From contig JAOTOM010004559.1 of the NCBI GenBank assembly GCA_034440615.1, positions 176,501-240,500 of the forward strand: a stretch of 64,000 nucleotides of DNA, given 5' to 3'. Below, piece after piece: positions 48,401 through 52,985 of the stretch (position 1 is the first letter of the stretch; the number at the start of each line of letters is the position of its first letter). This DNA is from Ashinkailepas kermadecensis. Its lineage: Eukaryota; Arthropoda; Thecostraca; Neolepadidae. Under the pieces are notes generated by a model that worked only from the letters and a program-made list of their open reading frames with translations, did no database searches and had not been told where the DNA came from. Made by a program: the position numbers and the translations under genes.

Positions 48401-50337
48401 GACGATCTAACATCTTTAAGAATGATCGGCATCTTGATAATTATCAGCGAAATACATAGTGGTCCTGATGCCCTTCATCTTTCAGTTGCATTGAACCATG
48501 TCAAAAAGCCAGTTCAATTGCAAGTATATCCTGATACTATGTCCTGGGCCAATGAAGCCCTAGTGGTGGATTTGTGCTTTAGGGCGCGTCGACTGCATTG
48601 GTCATTTTGCGCCCATCAATGAAGCCAAAATGTTAGTCAAACACTTTCTCCTGCATAAATCCATCCAGTGCAGATATAACTCTAAACCACACCAACTCCA
48701 CAACGAAACTGTAATGATCTAACAGTCGAGTTGCTTCATCTGACACACGAGCGCGTTCGCTTCAGTCCACGGCCAACACGGCCGCCCGCCGTGAGTCGGG
48801 CCGTCGACTCAGGCTAGTCTCTCCGAGTCATGCCGCCGACTGGCGCACACCCAGCCGCGTCCGACTCGCCGGTCTCGCTTGCCTCCCCCACTCACCGATC
48901 TCCCTTGCCGGACTCCTTGACGTACGACTTGAAGAAGGGCGAGATGGCGCTGCTGATGAGCGTGTGCAGCGTCTCGTACGGCGAGCCCTCGTTCAGCGTG
49001 GTCATGTGCAGCTGCGACGTCAGCGGCTTGTCGGCCTCCAGCACGGCGCCGCGCTTGATCAGCACCAGACTGGCGGCGGCGGCGCACGCGCCCGCGGGGT
49101 CAGGGCAGGGCAGGCAAACGCCAGGCGGCCGAAATCAATTCTGAGCCGGGGCGCTGGCAGCGCAGCGTCATCCTCGCAGATGTACCGGAAGGGTGTACAA
49201 TTTCGAGGAAACGAGACATGATGGAACTTTGAAGGCAAGCAGCGTGAATGCACGTGATAAGGCAGGCAGGCTGTCACATACTGAGGGCTGATCCTTGTTC
49301 TTGGTGCCAAAGTTTTGCAAGAAATCCAAAGTGAGTGACCAGCTGCTGCATACAAATACCAGATGAACCTTTGCATTTTAATTTCACTTTCATATATTTC
49401 AGTACAATATCATTAGTGAAACATCTGCATCATATTGTTAGCATATTATTAGCATCATTCAAATGACAAGAAATCCGATGCCGACTAGACATAGCGCTTG
49501 CACCCACCTGTTCATCTTGGCGCTGGTGAAGTGGACCTGGTTGGAGATGAGGAACTGTACCATGTCGCGGTCATCCTCTTCCTGGCTCTCCGACTCCTCA
49601 TCTGGGGTGTACGAGTTCAAGCAGGTGTTCACACAACTTCTCCTTACTAACTACATGCCACCACCATCCGTGTCTGCATGGGAACAGAACTAACACAAAC
49701 CCATCCCAATTACTGGCCATGGCTGGACAATATTTGCCAGGCTATTGCTGTTTTTAGTACACATACAGCTAATAGAGCATCAGAGTTGCAGTTCCTTCAC
49801 TCCATATGGTTACACAGCACTGGAGCAGCAGCCAGCTGAAGGGAAAGCACAGAGACCACAGGCTAGCATGGAACTTATCCACGGTGCATCAAATACAAAC
49901 TCAAATTCACTGATGGGAGTCATATATGGGCCATATGTACACATCCCCTGTATGTGTGGATTCGTACATTACAACGGTCGGACGGCTGTACGACTTGTTG
50001 TTGCTGGATGAGACAATTTGCACACGAGTAAACATTCCTCGAGACGCCTAGGATCGCAAAGCAAAGCCAGCACTGCAGCCTCACACCACCCACCCTTGTT
50101 GGAGACGCGCTCCACGAGCAGGGTGCGCGTCTGTTGATCGGCAATGAACTTCTTGATGCACTCCTGGTTGAGCTTGTCGACCAGCGCGTGCTCGAACGAG
50201 CGCGGCAGCTGCGGCACCTCCTCCAGCATGACGCTCACCACGCGGCGCAGGTGCTCGGCCACCAGGCCGACGTCGGCCAGCGCCACCGCCTCGTCGGCGG
50301 CCATGTCGCCGCGACTGTCGTCGGTCGTCTCCGTCAT
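10518..50337 (-). CDS. DYNC1H1: Cytoplasmic dynein 1 heavy chain, N-terminal half (36 exons, 3' end outside window)
   Basis: Motor subunit of cytoplasmic dynein 1, which carries cargo toward microtubule minus ends. Thirty-six exons join in phase into 2,168 codons with no stop, close to the length of the first half of the roughly 4,600-residue family. Order seen: N-terminal dimerisation region and tail (about 1-1440), linker (about 1450-1850), AAA1 with Walker A GPAGTGKT at 1894-1901, Walker B CFDEF near 1944-1948 and ITMNP sensor loop near 2000, then the start of AAA2. AAA1 wording ([35 protein letters not shown]) follows dynein 1 rather than dynein 2 or axonemal dyneins. The start ATG at 50,337 has G at -3 and aligns with the family N-terminus. 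Introns are repeat-rich; the 5' UTR was not located. No exon after 10,518 was found, so the last intron exceeds 10.5 kb. Confidence 0.97.
11043..11124. repeat. (GGGGC)n array
   Basis: About 16 uninterrupted pentamers of GGGGC on the plus strand, in dynein intron 35. Strong G-quadruplex potential on the template strand for dynein transcription. Confidence 0.97.
11680..12041. repeat. Degenerate repeats derived from the exon 35 donor region
   Basis: Recurring GACCTGCTCGGGCAGG-type units, diverged, fill the first part of intron 35. The one nearest the exon (from 11,957) is a near-perfect 71-bp-offset copy of the exon end plus donor. Confidence 0.85.
12042..12225 (-). CDS. DYNC1H1: Dynein exon 35 (residues 2058-2119)
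   Basis: Encodes [20 protein letters not shown] and [14 protein letters not shown], ending IAENLPEQE. The last 48 bases plus donor GTCAGT are duplicated 71 bp downstream in the intron. Confidence 0.96.
12226..13379. other. Dynein intron 34, nothing recognised
   Basis: 1.15 kb with no repeat array, retroposon or coding signal that could be identified. Confidence 0.6.
13380..13617 (-). CDS. DYNC1H1: Dynein exon 34 (residues 1979-2058), AAA1 sensor loop
   Basis: Encodes [38 protein letters not shown] and [11 protein letters not shown]. The sensor-I loop ITMNP is intact; NPDY replaces the more common NPGY. Donor GTGAGC. Confidence 0.97.
13618..14458. other. Dynein intron 33, nothing recognised
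   Basis: A 20-base GGATCTGCCGAGACACTCAC stretch near the donor echoes the exon end (TCTGGATTTGCTGCGACACG), but no clear array exists. Confidence 0.5.
14459..14579 (-). CDS. DYNC1H1: Dynein exon 33 (residues 1939-1979), AAA1 Walker B
   Basis: Encodes [20 protein letters not shown] with intact Walker B Asp-Glu, then [19 protein letters not shown]. Donor GTGAGT, phase 1 out. Confidence 0.97.
14807..14882. repeat. (TA)n microsatellite
   Basis: About 38 uninterrupted TA units in dynein intron 32. Confidence 0.98.
15369..15731 (-). CDS. DYNC1H1: Dynein exon 32 (residues 1818-1938), AAA1 Walker A
   Basis: Encodes the end of the linker and AAA1: [20 protein letters not shown], Walker A GPAGTGKT (residues 1894-1901), and [16 protein letters not shown]1 is the main ATPase site of dynein; all Walker A residues are intact. 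Largest exon in the window. Confidence 0.98.
16260..16499 (-). CDS. DYNC1H1: Dynein exon 31 (residues 1738-1817), linker end
   Basis: Encodes [40 protein letters not shown] and [14 protein letters not shown]. Donor GTCGCT is poor, but exon 32 resumes at the expected residue. Confidence 0.95.
16505..16795. repeat. ~30-bp repeats beside the exon 31 acceptor
   Basis: Units of CACACCTGCGCAGCACACAC type, eight or more diverged copies. On the minus strand each contains GTGCTGCGCAGGTGTG, resembling the real acceptor CCGTGCAG at 16,500-16,507. Confidence 0.8.
17211..17304. repeat. 69-bp tandem duplication spanning the exon 30 donor
   Basis: TCGTACCTGGTACTGGTCGC occurs at 17,211 and again at 17,280, with matching flanks CCGGGCGGTG. 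The second is the exon 30 end with donor; the first is its intronic copy. Confidence 0.93.
17286..17471 (-). CDS. DYNC1H1: Dynein exon 30 (residues 1676-1737), linker
   Basis: Encodes [20 protein letters not shown] and MKWCDQYQ. A second copy of its final bases and donor lies 69 bp downstream in the intron and could give an in-frame longer exon. The middle ([18 protein letters not shown]) is family-divergent. Confidence 0.94.
17472..20312. other. Dynein intron 29 (2.8 kb), no gene
   Basis: Unique sequence with G+C rising near 19,600-19,850. Around 18,980-19,220 there are GGCAAAAAC motifs in both orientations, possibly an old foldback element. A 260-codon plus-strand frame (19,358) shows no family. 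Confidence 0.5.
20313..20478 (-). CDS. DYNC1H1: Dynein exon 29 (residues 1620-1675), linker
   Basis: Encodes [19 protein letters not shown] and [19 protein letters not shown], then SSREGEE. Donor GTAACT. Confidence 0.97.
20559..20620 (-). mobile_element. Mini-element, 62 bp, hairpin head
   Basis: On the minus strand: GGGCGCTGAATGACCGACGC, AGTCGATGCGCCCC, then TAAACTCCAATAACTAAC. Ends GGGCGC/GCGCCC can pair. Flanked by perfect 14-bp repeats GACTTTGGAAATGT (20,545-20,558 and 20,621-20,634). Tail resembles the SINE-A tail. Confidence 0.85.
20837..20888. repeat. 52-bp imperfect palindrome
   Basis: Arms AATGGTAGCGG and CCGCTACCATT pair perfectly over 11 bp, with an inner GAATTC/GAATTC pair and a small loop. 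Located in intron 28; could be a solo terminal-repeat hairpin or tiny foldback element. Confidence 0.8.
21125..21292 (-). CDS. DYNC1H1: Dynein exon 28 (residues 1564-1620), linker
   Basis: Encodes [20 protein letters not shown] and [21 protein letters not shown] 30-bp palindrome with a CRE core lies about 100 bp upstream of its acceptor. Confidence 0.97.
21390..21419. promoter_or_regulatory. Perfect 30-bp palindrome with CRE core
   Basis: GTCACGACGTGTGAC followed by its exact reverse complement; the centre is TGACGTCA, the full CREB/ATF site. A further TGACGTCACC overlaps its right end. It lies in intron 27, 98 bp upstream of the exon 28 acceptor. Whether it acts as a regulatory site is inference. 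Confidence 0.6.
21914..22250 (+). mobile_element. Second tRNA-derived SINE (SINE-B)
   Basis: Starts GCCGCCCCGGTAGCGCAGTT with A box TAGCGCAGTTGG and B box GGTTCGAAAC, a tRNA-like head of about 80 bp, then an unrelated 200-bp body and a simple TATTATTACTATTAAAA tail. Opposite orientation to all SINE-A copies. End point and target duplication are uncertain. Confidence 0.75.
22672..22844 (-). CDS. DYNC1H1: Dynein exon 27 (residues 1507-1564), linker
   Basis: Encodes [20 protein letters not shown] and [18 protein letters not shown], ending [12 protein letters not shown]. Donor GTCGGC. Confidence 0.97.
23144..23290 (-). CDS. DYNC1H1: Dynein exon 26 (residues 1458-1506), linker start
   Basis: Encodes [20 protein letters not shown] and [14 protein letters not shown], the conserved opening of the motor linker. 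Donor GTACGC. Confidence 0.97.
23690..23899 (-). CDS. DYNC1H1: Dynein exon 25 (residues 1388-1457)
   Basis: Encodes [38 protein letters not shown] and [15 protein letters not shown] at the tail-to-linker transition. Acceptor ACCCCAG, donor GTGGGT. Confidence 0.97.
24781..24975 (-). CDS. DYNC1H1: Dynein exon 24 (residues 1323-1387)
   Basis: Encodes [20 protein letters not shown] and [19 protein letters not shown], ending at [13 protein letters not shown]. Donor GTACGA. Confidence 0.97.
24985..25420. repeat. GGTCACAC-rich degenerate repeats
   Basis: Tight 13-16 bp units (CACACCCGGTCACACACCTG) at 24,985-25,090 pass into loose CACACTCTGCTACACCGGAT units. Dynein intron 23. Confidence 0.8.
25968..26155. 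repeat. G-rich (GGGGT)n tract
   Basis: A poly-G run at 25,970-25,981 and irregular GGGGTGGGGTGGGGTGAGGT units from 26,030. Potential G-quadruplex on the plus strand in dynein intron 23. Confidence 0.93.
26206..26417 (-). CDS. DYNC1H1: Dynein exon 23 (residues 1252-1322)
   Basis: Encodes [20 protein letters not shown] and [13 protein letters not shown] truncated SINE begins only 20 bp upstream of the acceptor CGGCAG. Donor GTGAGT. Confidence 0.96.
26438..26559 (-). mobile_element. SINE-A copy 4, 5'-truncated, beside exon 23 acceptor
   Basis: 122 bp of the family lacking the A-box head. Flanked by a perfect 13-bp repeat GCAGCGCAGGTGG (26,425-26,437 and 26,560-26,572), so a clean retroposition event. 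Its tail begins 20 bp upstream of the exon 23 acceptor. Confidence 0.94.
26994..27210 (-). CDS. DYNC1H1: Dynein exon 22 (residues 1180-1252)
   Basis: Encodes [38 protein letters not shown] and [18 protein letters not shown]. Ends phase 1 at donor GTGAGT. Confidence 0.97.
27788..27901 (-). CDS. DYNC1H1: Dynein exon 21 (residues 1142-1179)
   Basis: Encodes [20 protein letters not shown], a nearly invariant dynein 1 tail block. Acceptor CGACAG, donor GTGGGT. Confidence 0.97.
28290..28473 (-). CDS. DYNC1H1: Dynein exon 20 (residues 1080-1141)
   Basis: Encodes [33 protein letters not shown] and [17 protein letters not shown]. Acceptor CGTACAG, donor GTGGGC. Confidence 0.97.
28610..29125. repeat. 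CACGTCAGGCACGTCGGGC minisatellite
   Basis: About 26 units of roughly 18-21 bp, CACACGTCAGGCACGTCGGG type, in dynein intron 19. Unit length is mostly a multiple of three, so long meaningless frames appear on both strands. Confidence 0.95.
29352..29473 (-). CDS. DYNC1H1: Dynein exon 19 (residues 1040-1080)
   Basis: Encodes [20 protein letters not shown] and LGDDLSSWM, matching the WLQYQCLWD region. Ends phase 2 at donor GTGAGC. Confidence 0.93.
29896..30012 (-). CDS. DYNC1H1: Dynein exon 18 (residues 1001-1039)
   Basis: Encodes [19 protein letters not shown] and [10 protein letters not shown]. More divergent from vertebrates than its neighbours, but phase, splice sites and position fit. The family match is to the short segment between the QRYQ and EQYV blocks. 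Confidence 0.88.
31265..31562. repeat. 44-bp array carrying copies of the exon 17 donor
   Basis: Seven 44-bp units with CCGCACCTGGTACCGACTGG and ACTGGACGTCAGGTCAGGAC. The unit at 31,541 is the real exon end and donor; six intronic copies follow at 31,497, 31,453, 31,409, 31,365, 31,321 and 31,277. Five keep CAG|GTGCGG; the 31,321 copy reads CAG|GCGCGG. Confidence 0.96.
31543..31695 (-). CDS. DYNC1H1: Dynein exon 17 (residues 950-1000)
   Basis: Encodes [14 protein letters not shown] and [20 protein letters not shown], ending RYQ at donor GTGCGG. The last 22 bases and donor form the first unit of a seven-copy 44-bp array. The first donor joins exon 18 as YQ-VGV, as in other dyneins. Confidence 0.95.
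32030..32147 (-). CDS. DYNC1H1: Dynein exon 16 (residues 910-949)
   Basis: Encodes [20 protein letters not shown] and the SRPGGDPV that precedes the VHELRIT block. Donor GTGAGT; acceptor CCGGCAG. Confidence 0.94.
32148..33750. other. Dynein intron 15, AT-rich unique part
   Basis: Contains GGCTACGGCACCACGGCC x3 at 32,170-32,225 beside the exon 16 acceptor, then AT-rich sequence with no gene. Confidence 0.6.
33355..33405. repeat. Interrupted (TA)n tract
   Basis: Two TA runs separated by TTG, in dynein intron 15. Confidence 0.95.
33768..33945. repeat. ~27-33 bp repeat (CTGTGGGCTATCGC)
   Basis: Six to seven copies of GGCTGTGGGCTATCGCAGAC type units in dynein intron 15. Confidence 0.88.
34197..34352 (-). 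CDS. DYNC1H1: Dynein exon 15 (residues 858-910)
   Basis: Encodes [20 protein letters not shown] and [15 protein letters not shown]. The acceptor CGGCAG is the first unit of a 48-bp tandem array in intron 14. Donor GTCAGC. Confidence 0.95.
34345..34715. repeat. 48-bp array carrying copies of the exon 15 acceptor
   Basis: Eight 48-bp units (AGGAGCCTGCCGGGTACGGA, CGGGTCCCAGAACAGTCACG). The unit at 34,351 contains the real acceptor; copies follow at 34,399, 34,447, 34,495, 34,543, 34,591, 34,639 and 34,687. Confidence 0.96.
35375..35577 (-). CDS. DYNC1H1: Dynein exon 14 (residues 791-858)
   Basis: Encodes [20 protein letters not shown] and [17 protein letters not shown], ending DQIDMDI. The ATG at the exon edge is internal, not a start. 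Confidence 0.96.
35987..36121 (-). CDS. DYNC1H1: Dynein exon 13 (residues 746-790)
   Basis: Encodes [20 protein letters not shown] and [19 protein letters not shown]. The preceding 2.5-kb intron holds a CACGTCA-rich minisatellite and an hAT-like element. Confidence 0.97.
36150..37550. repeat. CACGTCAGGCTACACCAGGCCAGG minisatellite
   Basis: Loose 35-40 bp units of TCACGTCACGTCAGGCTACA and CCAGGCCAGGTCA. Split by the hAT-like element and by an unrelated 100-bp stretch near 37,190-37,285. Dynein intron 12. Confidence 0.93.
36506..36990 (-). mobile_element. hAT-like non-autonomous DNA element, copy 1 (485 bp)
   Basis: Begins CAGGGTTAAAATAATGG and ends CGAATAATTTATCACTG, giving CAG...CTG termini with imperfect inverted repeats. 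A perfect 8-bp target duplication TCACGTCA (36,498-36,505 and 36,991-36,998) is typical of hAT transposons. Inserted in the CACGTCA minisatellite of intron 12. No transposase is encoded. Confidence 0.88.
38666..38904 (-). CDS. DYNC1H1: Dynein exon 12 (residues 666-745)
   Basis: Encodes [33 protein letters not shown] and [14 protein letters not shown]. Acceptor GCGACAG, donor GTGAGT. Confidence 0.97.
38920..38990. repeat. 10-bp repeat GGTGGAGTCA
   Basis: Seven units of CAGGTGGAGT/CAGGTGGTAT in intron 11. Confidence 0.9.
39390..39475. repeat. (CT)n tract
   Basis: T11 followed by about 23 CT units and an imperfect second CT run. On the transcribed dynein strand this is (GA)n. Intron 11. Confidence 0.96.
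39526..39785 (-). CDS. DYNC1H1: Dynein exon 11 (residues 579-666)
   Basis: Encodes [18 protein letters not shown] and [20 protein letters not shown]. Its acceptor CTGCCGCAG is echoed in degenerate repeats in the preceding intron. Donor GTGAGT. Confidence 0.97.
39786..40045. repeat. ~62-bp diverged repeats echoing the exon 11 acceptor
   Basis: CTGCGGCAGGGGACGCTGTG and ACGAGGACGAAC recur about four times (39,786, 39,848, about 39,975, about 40,032). The first is the real acceptor. A mini-element interrupts the second unit. Confidence 0.82.
39867..39921 (-). mobile_element. Mini-element, 55 bp
   Basis: Same hairpin core (GGGCGC...GCGCCC on the plus strand with TCGACCAAAGTGTGATCATT between, ignoring divergence) and tail. 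Perfect 14-bp repeats GCAGTGGAAACTGG at 39,853-39,866 and 39,922-39,935. Inserted into a degenerate acceptor repeat of intron 10. Confidence 0.85.
40068..40124 (-). mobile_element. Possible degenerate mini-element
   Basis: TCTAAGGCGCGCCGACCACT and GGGCCATTTTACAATCAT resemble the mini-element core, but the right hairpin arm is lost and no target duplication was found. Confidence 0.45.
40415..40679 (-). mobile_element. SINE-A copy 5, long mosaic variant
   Basis: Shares the tail, the GGCGACGCTACATGACTCAA block, the B box TTCGAGTCTCACCTGTCGCT and GGTAAGATGCTCGTC with the family, but two internal segments are replaced by unrelated sequence and the head differs. A 10-bp repeat CGGGATAACT (40,405-40,414 and 40,680-40,689) brackets the 265 bp, so it probably inserted as one unit. 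Confidence 0.75.
41409..41593 (-). CDS. DYNC1H1: Dynein exon 10 (residues 518-579)
   Basis: Encodes [20 protein letters not shown] and [17 protein letters not shown], nearly invariant in the family. Donor GTCAGC, acceptor GCGCAG. Confidence 0.97.
42086..42338 (-). CDS. DYNC1H1: Dynein exon 9 (residues 433-517)
   Basis: Encodes [30 protein letters not shown] and the core [16 protein letters not shown]. The linker between VRVLRP and LDAADAN is Pro/Val-rich and divergent, as expected at this variable spot. Confidence 0.96.
43089..43210 (-). CDS. DYNC1H1: Dynein exon 8 (residues 393-433)
   Basis: Encodes [20 protein letters not shown] and [19 protein letters not shown]. Acceptor CCACAG, donor GTGAGA, ends phase 2. 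Confidence 0.95.
43895..44115 (-). CDS. DYNC1H1: Dynein exon 7 (residues 319-392)
   Basis: Encodes [19 protein letters not shown] and [19 protein letters not shown], ending NQLLK. The donor is GTCGGT, weaker than the GTRAGT consensus. A C-rich run lies just inside the intron. Confidence 0.96.
44676..44862 (-). CDS. DYNC1H1: Dynein exon 6 (residues 257-319)
   Basis: Encodes [20 protein letters not shown] and [19 protein letters not shown]. Acceptor CTGGCAG, donor GTGAGT, ends phase 1. Confidence 0.97.
45959..46087 (-). CDS. DYNC1H1: Dynein exon 5 (residues 214-256)
   Basis: Encodes [20 protein letters not shown] and [18 protein letters not shown], a dynein 1 tail signature. Acceptor CGGGCAG, donor GTATGT. 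Confidence 0.97.
46115..46480. repeat. ~27-bp minisatellite (CACATCACTGGGCAAACACACATCC)
   Basis: About 13 units with small changes, in dynein intron 4, close to the exon 5 acceptor. Confidence 0.94.
46490..46730. repeat. CCCAGCACAGCATGATCCAACATAAAC repeats
   Basis: Six diverged 35-50 bp units directly following the 27-bp array. Confidence 0.85.
46893..47060 (-). mobile_element. SINE-A copy 6, full length
   Basis: 168 bp, complete head to tail, with perfect 14-bp target duplication TCAAGATTGATTGG (46,879-46,892 and 47,061-47,074). In dynein intron 4. Confidence 0.95.
47565..47725 (-). mobile_element. SINE-A copy 7, full length
   Basis: 161 bp with perfect 13-bp target duplication TCCATTCAAGTGT (47,552-47,564 and 47,726-47,738). 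In dynein intron 4, 0.5 kb from copy 6. Confidence 0.95.
47805..48035. repeat. ~24-27 bp repeat (CAGTCTGAACGCAGACGTGACCAC)
   Basis: About nine diverged units in intron 4, just downstream of the exon 4 donor. Confidence 0.9.
48090..48216 (-). CDS. DYNC1H1: Dynein exon 4 (residues 171-213)
   Basis: Encodes [19 protein letters not shown] and [15 protein letters not shown], almost identical to the vertebrate tail. Acceptor GACACAG, donor GTGGGT, ends phase 0. Confidence 0.97.
48560..48616 (-). mobile_element. Mini-element, 57 bp
   Basis: Core AGGGCGCGTCGACTGCATTG then GTCATTTTGCGCCC, tail diverged. Flanked by 10-bp repeats CAATGAAGCC (48,550-48,559 and 48,617-48,626). In intron 3. Confidence 0.82.
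48896..49069 (-). CDS. DYNC1H1: Dynein exon 3 (residues 113-171)
   Basis: Encodes [21 protein letters not shown] and [20 protein letters not shown], a well conserved stretch of the tail N-terminus. Acceptor CCGCCAG, donor GTGAGT. Confidence 0.96.
49508..49601 (-). CDS. DYNC1H1: Dynein exon 2 (residues 82-113)
   Basis: Flanked by CAG acceptor and GTGGGT donor. Encodes an acidic run ([11 protein letters not shown]) followed by [17 protein letters not shown], at the position of the acidic linker and following strand in the vertebrate protein. Phase 1 in, phase 2 out. Confidence 0.93.
50094..50337 (-). CDS. DYNC1H1: Dynein exon 1 (residues 1-81), start codon
   Basis: Starts [11 protein letters not shown] at the ATG complementary to 50,335-50,337 and ends in the conserved LLVERVSNK, followed by donor GTGGGT. 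The upstream in-frame Met codon at 50,385 would add 16 residues, but the shorter form aligns best with the family. Ends in phase 1. Confidence 0.93.
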
Positions 50338-50989
50338 CGCCGGCGGCTGCCGGAGCCGCGGCACTACCGGGTCAGACCACCACACGGGTCAGACGGCAGC
50401 GGCATACCACCGCAGAGGTTGCTGGCAACTCACTGGCCCGACAGCCCTTCTCTCACCATGAAAATTTGTTTTTCTTTGCAAGTCACTGCCAGTGAAGAAT
50501 AGTTTTTGTGGCTCATGCATGCAAGGTTACAAAAACAGACATGAACAGATAAGGAAAATACAGGTACTTTGATGACATCAAAGATAAGTTCCAGAAAAGA
50601 TAACTATAGGATAACTATGGACAGGGCAGAAAATGGGGCTTTAAGAACATCAGGTAAGTAAAATAACATTAAGTTTATATAATGGTTTTCAAATGCATGC
50701 TTCAGCATATGCATATGGTACATTTTTGGGTAATATCTATGAGGGAAGCTCAACTTTTTTAATTATAAAGATGAACAAGACACAAAGACTTAAGGCTTAC
50801 TAACAGCCATGGGAGCCCATCTAGGTTAAGCATATAAAGGGAAGACACCATAAGAACAGACAAAGACAAGCACCCTAATCATTGCAATATCCTGAGATCT
50901 GGAGAAAGGGTATCATTGCAATCTAAGGTAACCATGAGACAAGTCTTATACACATTTTACCTTAATGAAGCATACAAAGGGGTTAGGTT

Positions 50990-51215
50990 TGATTAAGTTA
51001 AGTTAGGTTAGGCTCTTGTAAGTTTGACAAAATTCCTTTTTGGGGAATACAAAATGAGTTTTTCTTCAAAAACAGTTTGGACTAGACTAGGTTAGGTTAG
51101 ATCAGGTTTTTGAAGTTGAAAATATATGAGAAAAAAATGGTTGGAAATTCTCCATTTAAAAAAGGAATTTGTTTTCTGAGGAGGTTAGTCTAAGTTAGGT
51201 TATGTTATGTTATGC
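50990..51215. repeat. Dispersed GTTAGGTTAGG motifs
   Basis: AAGTTAGGTTAGG, CTAGGTTAGGTTAG and AAGTTAGGTTATGTTATG occur in 220 bp. Each has only two or three TTAGG units, so this is not a telomeric array. Confidence 0.6.
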
Positions 51216-52649
51216 TACATTTTTCTTTATTTTGAGTGTTACTTTTTATGTTAGATTATCCTACTTTTGATGTATATTTTATCTAATATTTTACTTTTCA
51301 TGTTGGATTACCCAACTCCATGCCCATTTGTTGGTGTTATTTTGCTCCCAACTGATCAAGAATTACCTTAAGCTGCAAATTTACTGGACAAAAGTGTCAT
51401 TAACCCTGTGTGGCCTAGTTCCTTCAAGTATGTGATGCTAATGAGACTGGAAATGGTAGCACAATGGGGTCAGTAATATATCCCTAACTCAGGACATAGC
51501 ATTGAATGGGGGTCTCAGTCAACTTTTCTACTATCATCATAGCATCTTCCCCTCATAGGCCAAGGGGACATCAAATGGGCCCTGTGGCTCTTATTGAGTC
51601 TGGAAACCCTATGACTTCACCTACATCTTAGCAGACATATCAGTAGCCATGAAGAGGTGAGGTATCAGTAGCTATGAGGTATGCGAGATTCTGTTAGGAC
51701 TGTTGAGATCAGAGTTCCACTTGTTCTTTGCATACTATTTGCTAGCATCTTGTACAGTTCAAGTTATCATTAATCTCCCCCATCAATGTCAGTGTCAATT
51801 TCTGCACTATTGCTACTGGCTGTTGTTGATGTCATTAACATGACAATATCCATGTTTTGATTTGTCTACCTATCATTTTTCATAGACTTTCTCCGAAATG
51901 AACAAATTCTGGCTGCTTTAAATATGTCAAGTTGCATTACTATCAACTTTTAACACCCACACATCTCAGTTAGAATGACTATCATTCACAGTGATCGTCA
52001 TACAAAAATAATGAAATCGCTTAATGATAAGTTTAAGGCATCCTCATCTTGATTTTATGACAGACCCAGTTCCTCAGCATACCAATACGGATCGAAACCA
52101 CACCCATACCAACGATGACGGGGTTGAAAAGGCAGCACTTCGCGATGGTGAAAGTCATAGGTCCGTCAGGCAAACATAGTACGCTTAATGAATCACCCAG
52201 TAACTTACCCAACTAATTGAAGCACGCTTTGCTGACCAGATCAATCACAAATTTGAAAACTAACCAACGTCGCCACGCCCCAACCCACAACTGGGAGTGG
52301 TGACGCAAGTCTGATCACAGAAAGCCGGTCAAGTGTTTTACTTTAGCTGGCCCAAGAAATGCACAAATGTTGTCGGAATTATGACGTCAGATGAGTGTTA
52401 TAAATTAATAACATTTGAAGGAAGCAAAATATGCTCAAATGTTTGAAATATGACTATATTTTGCATTTGTTTTAGAAGTTGTGAGTTTATTTTGCAATAT
52501 TTTGCTTTGATATTCTTAAAGACGTCATTTACATCCAACAATCTTTGTTAAAAGTCAATTAAAGCGCACTTCAGACAAAATACGAGGAAGAAAATATTGA
52601 TGTTGATTATTATTATTTTGCTTTCTGTTCTTCACTTGCGAGGCAAGGC

Positions 52650-52985
52650 ACCTAGGTAGGTAGGTACCTACCGACCCATTTCGAGTACTTTGGGTTGCCT
52701 GGTGTGCAAGAAGGAGTAGTAGATAGCCTAGTGTCCAAAATGGAGGTTACCTAGTCATGGATTACCTAGGTAGGTTACCTAGTCATGGATGATGTATGGG
52801 TGGCGTACATGATCCATGACCTAGTCTCCAAGAAGGATGAGGAGTGGTAGGTAACCTAATGTCCTAAAAGGAGCAGTACCTTGGTAACCTAGCCTCCAAG
52901 GAGTTGCAGGTAACTTAGTGTCCATTTTCCAACGAGTAGTAGGTAGCCTAGTGTCAACGAAGGACTAGTAGGTGACCCAGTGTCC
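52650..52985. repeat. CCTAGGTAGGT / GTAGCCTAGTGTCC repeats
   Basis: Short CCTAGGTAGG units pass into five or six roughly 40-bp units of AGTAGTAGGTAGCCTAGTGT in the intergenic spacer. Confidence 0.85.

Noticed and set aside
10518..50337. Assignment to dynein 2 or an axonemal dynein
   Set aside because: Tail exons match dynein 1 closely ([20 protein letters not shown]), and AAA1 has HQLG/NQLG-type wording with CDETFD rather than the CDEGID of dynein 2.
50990..51215. Interstitial telomere made of TTAGG
   Set aside because: Only two or three units at a time, scattered in AT-rich sequence; too short to be a telomeric array.
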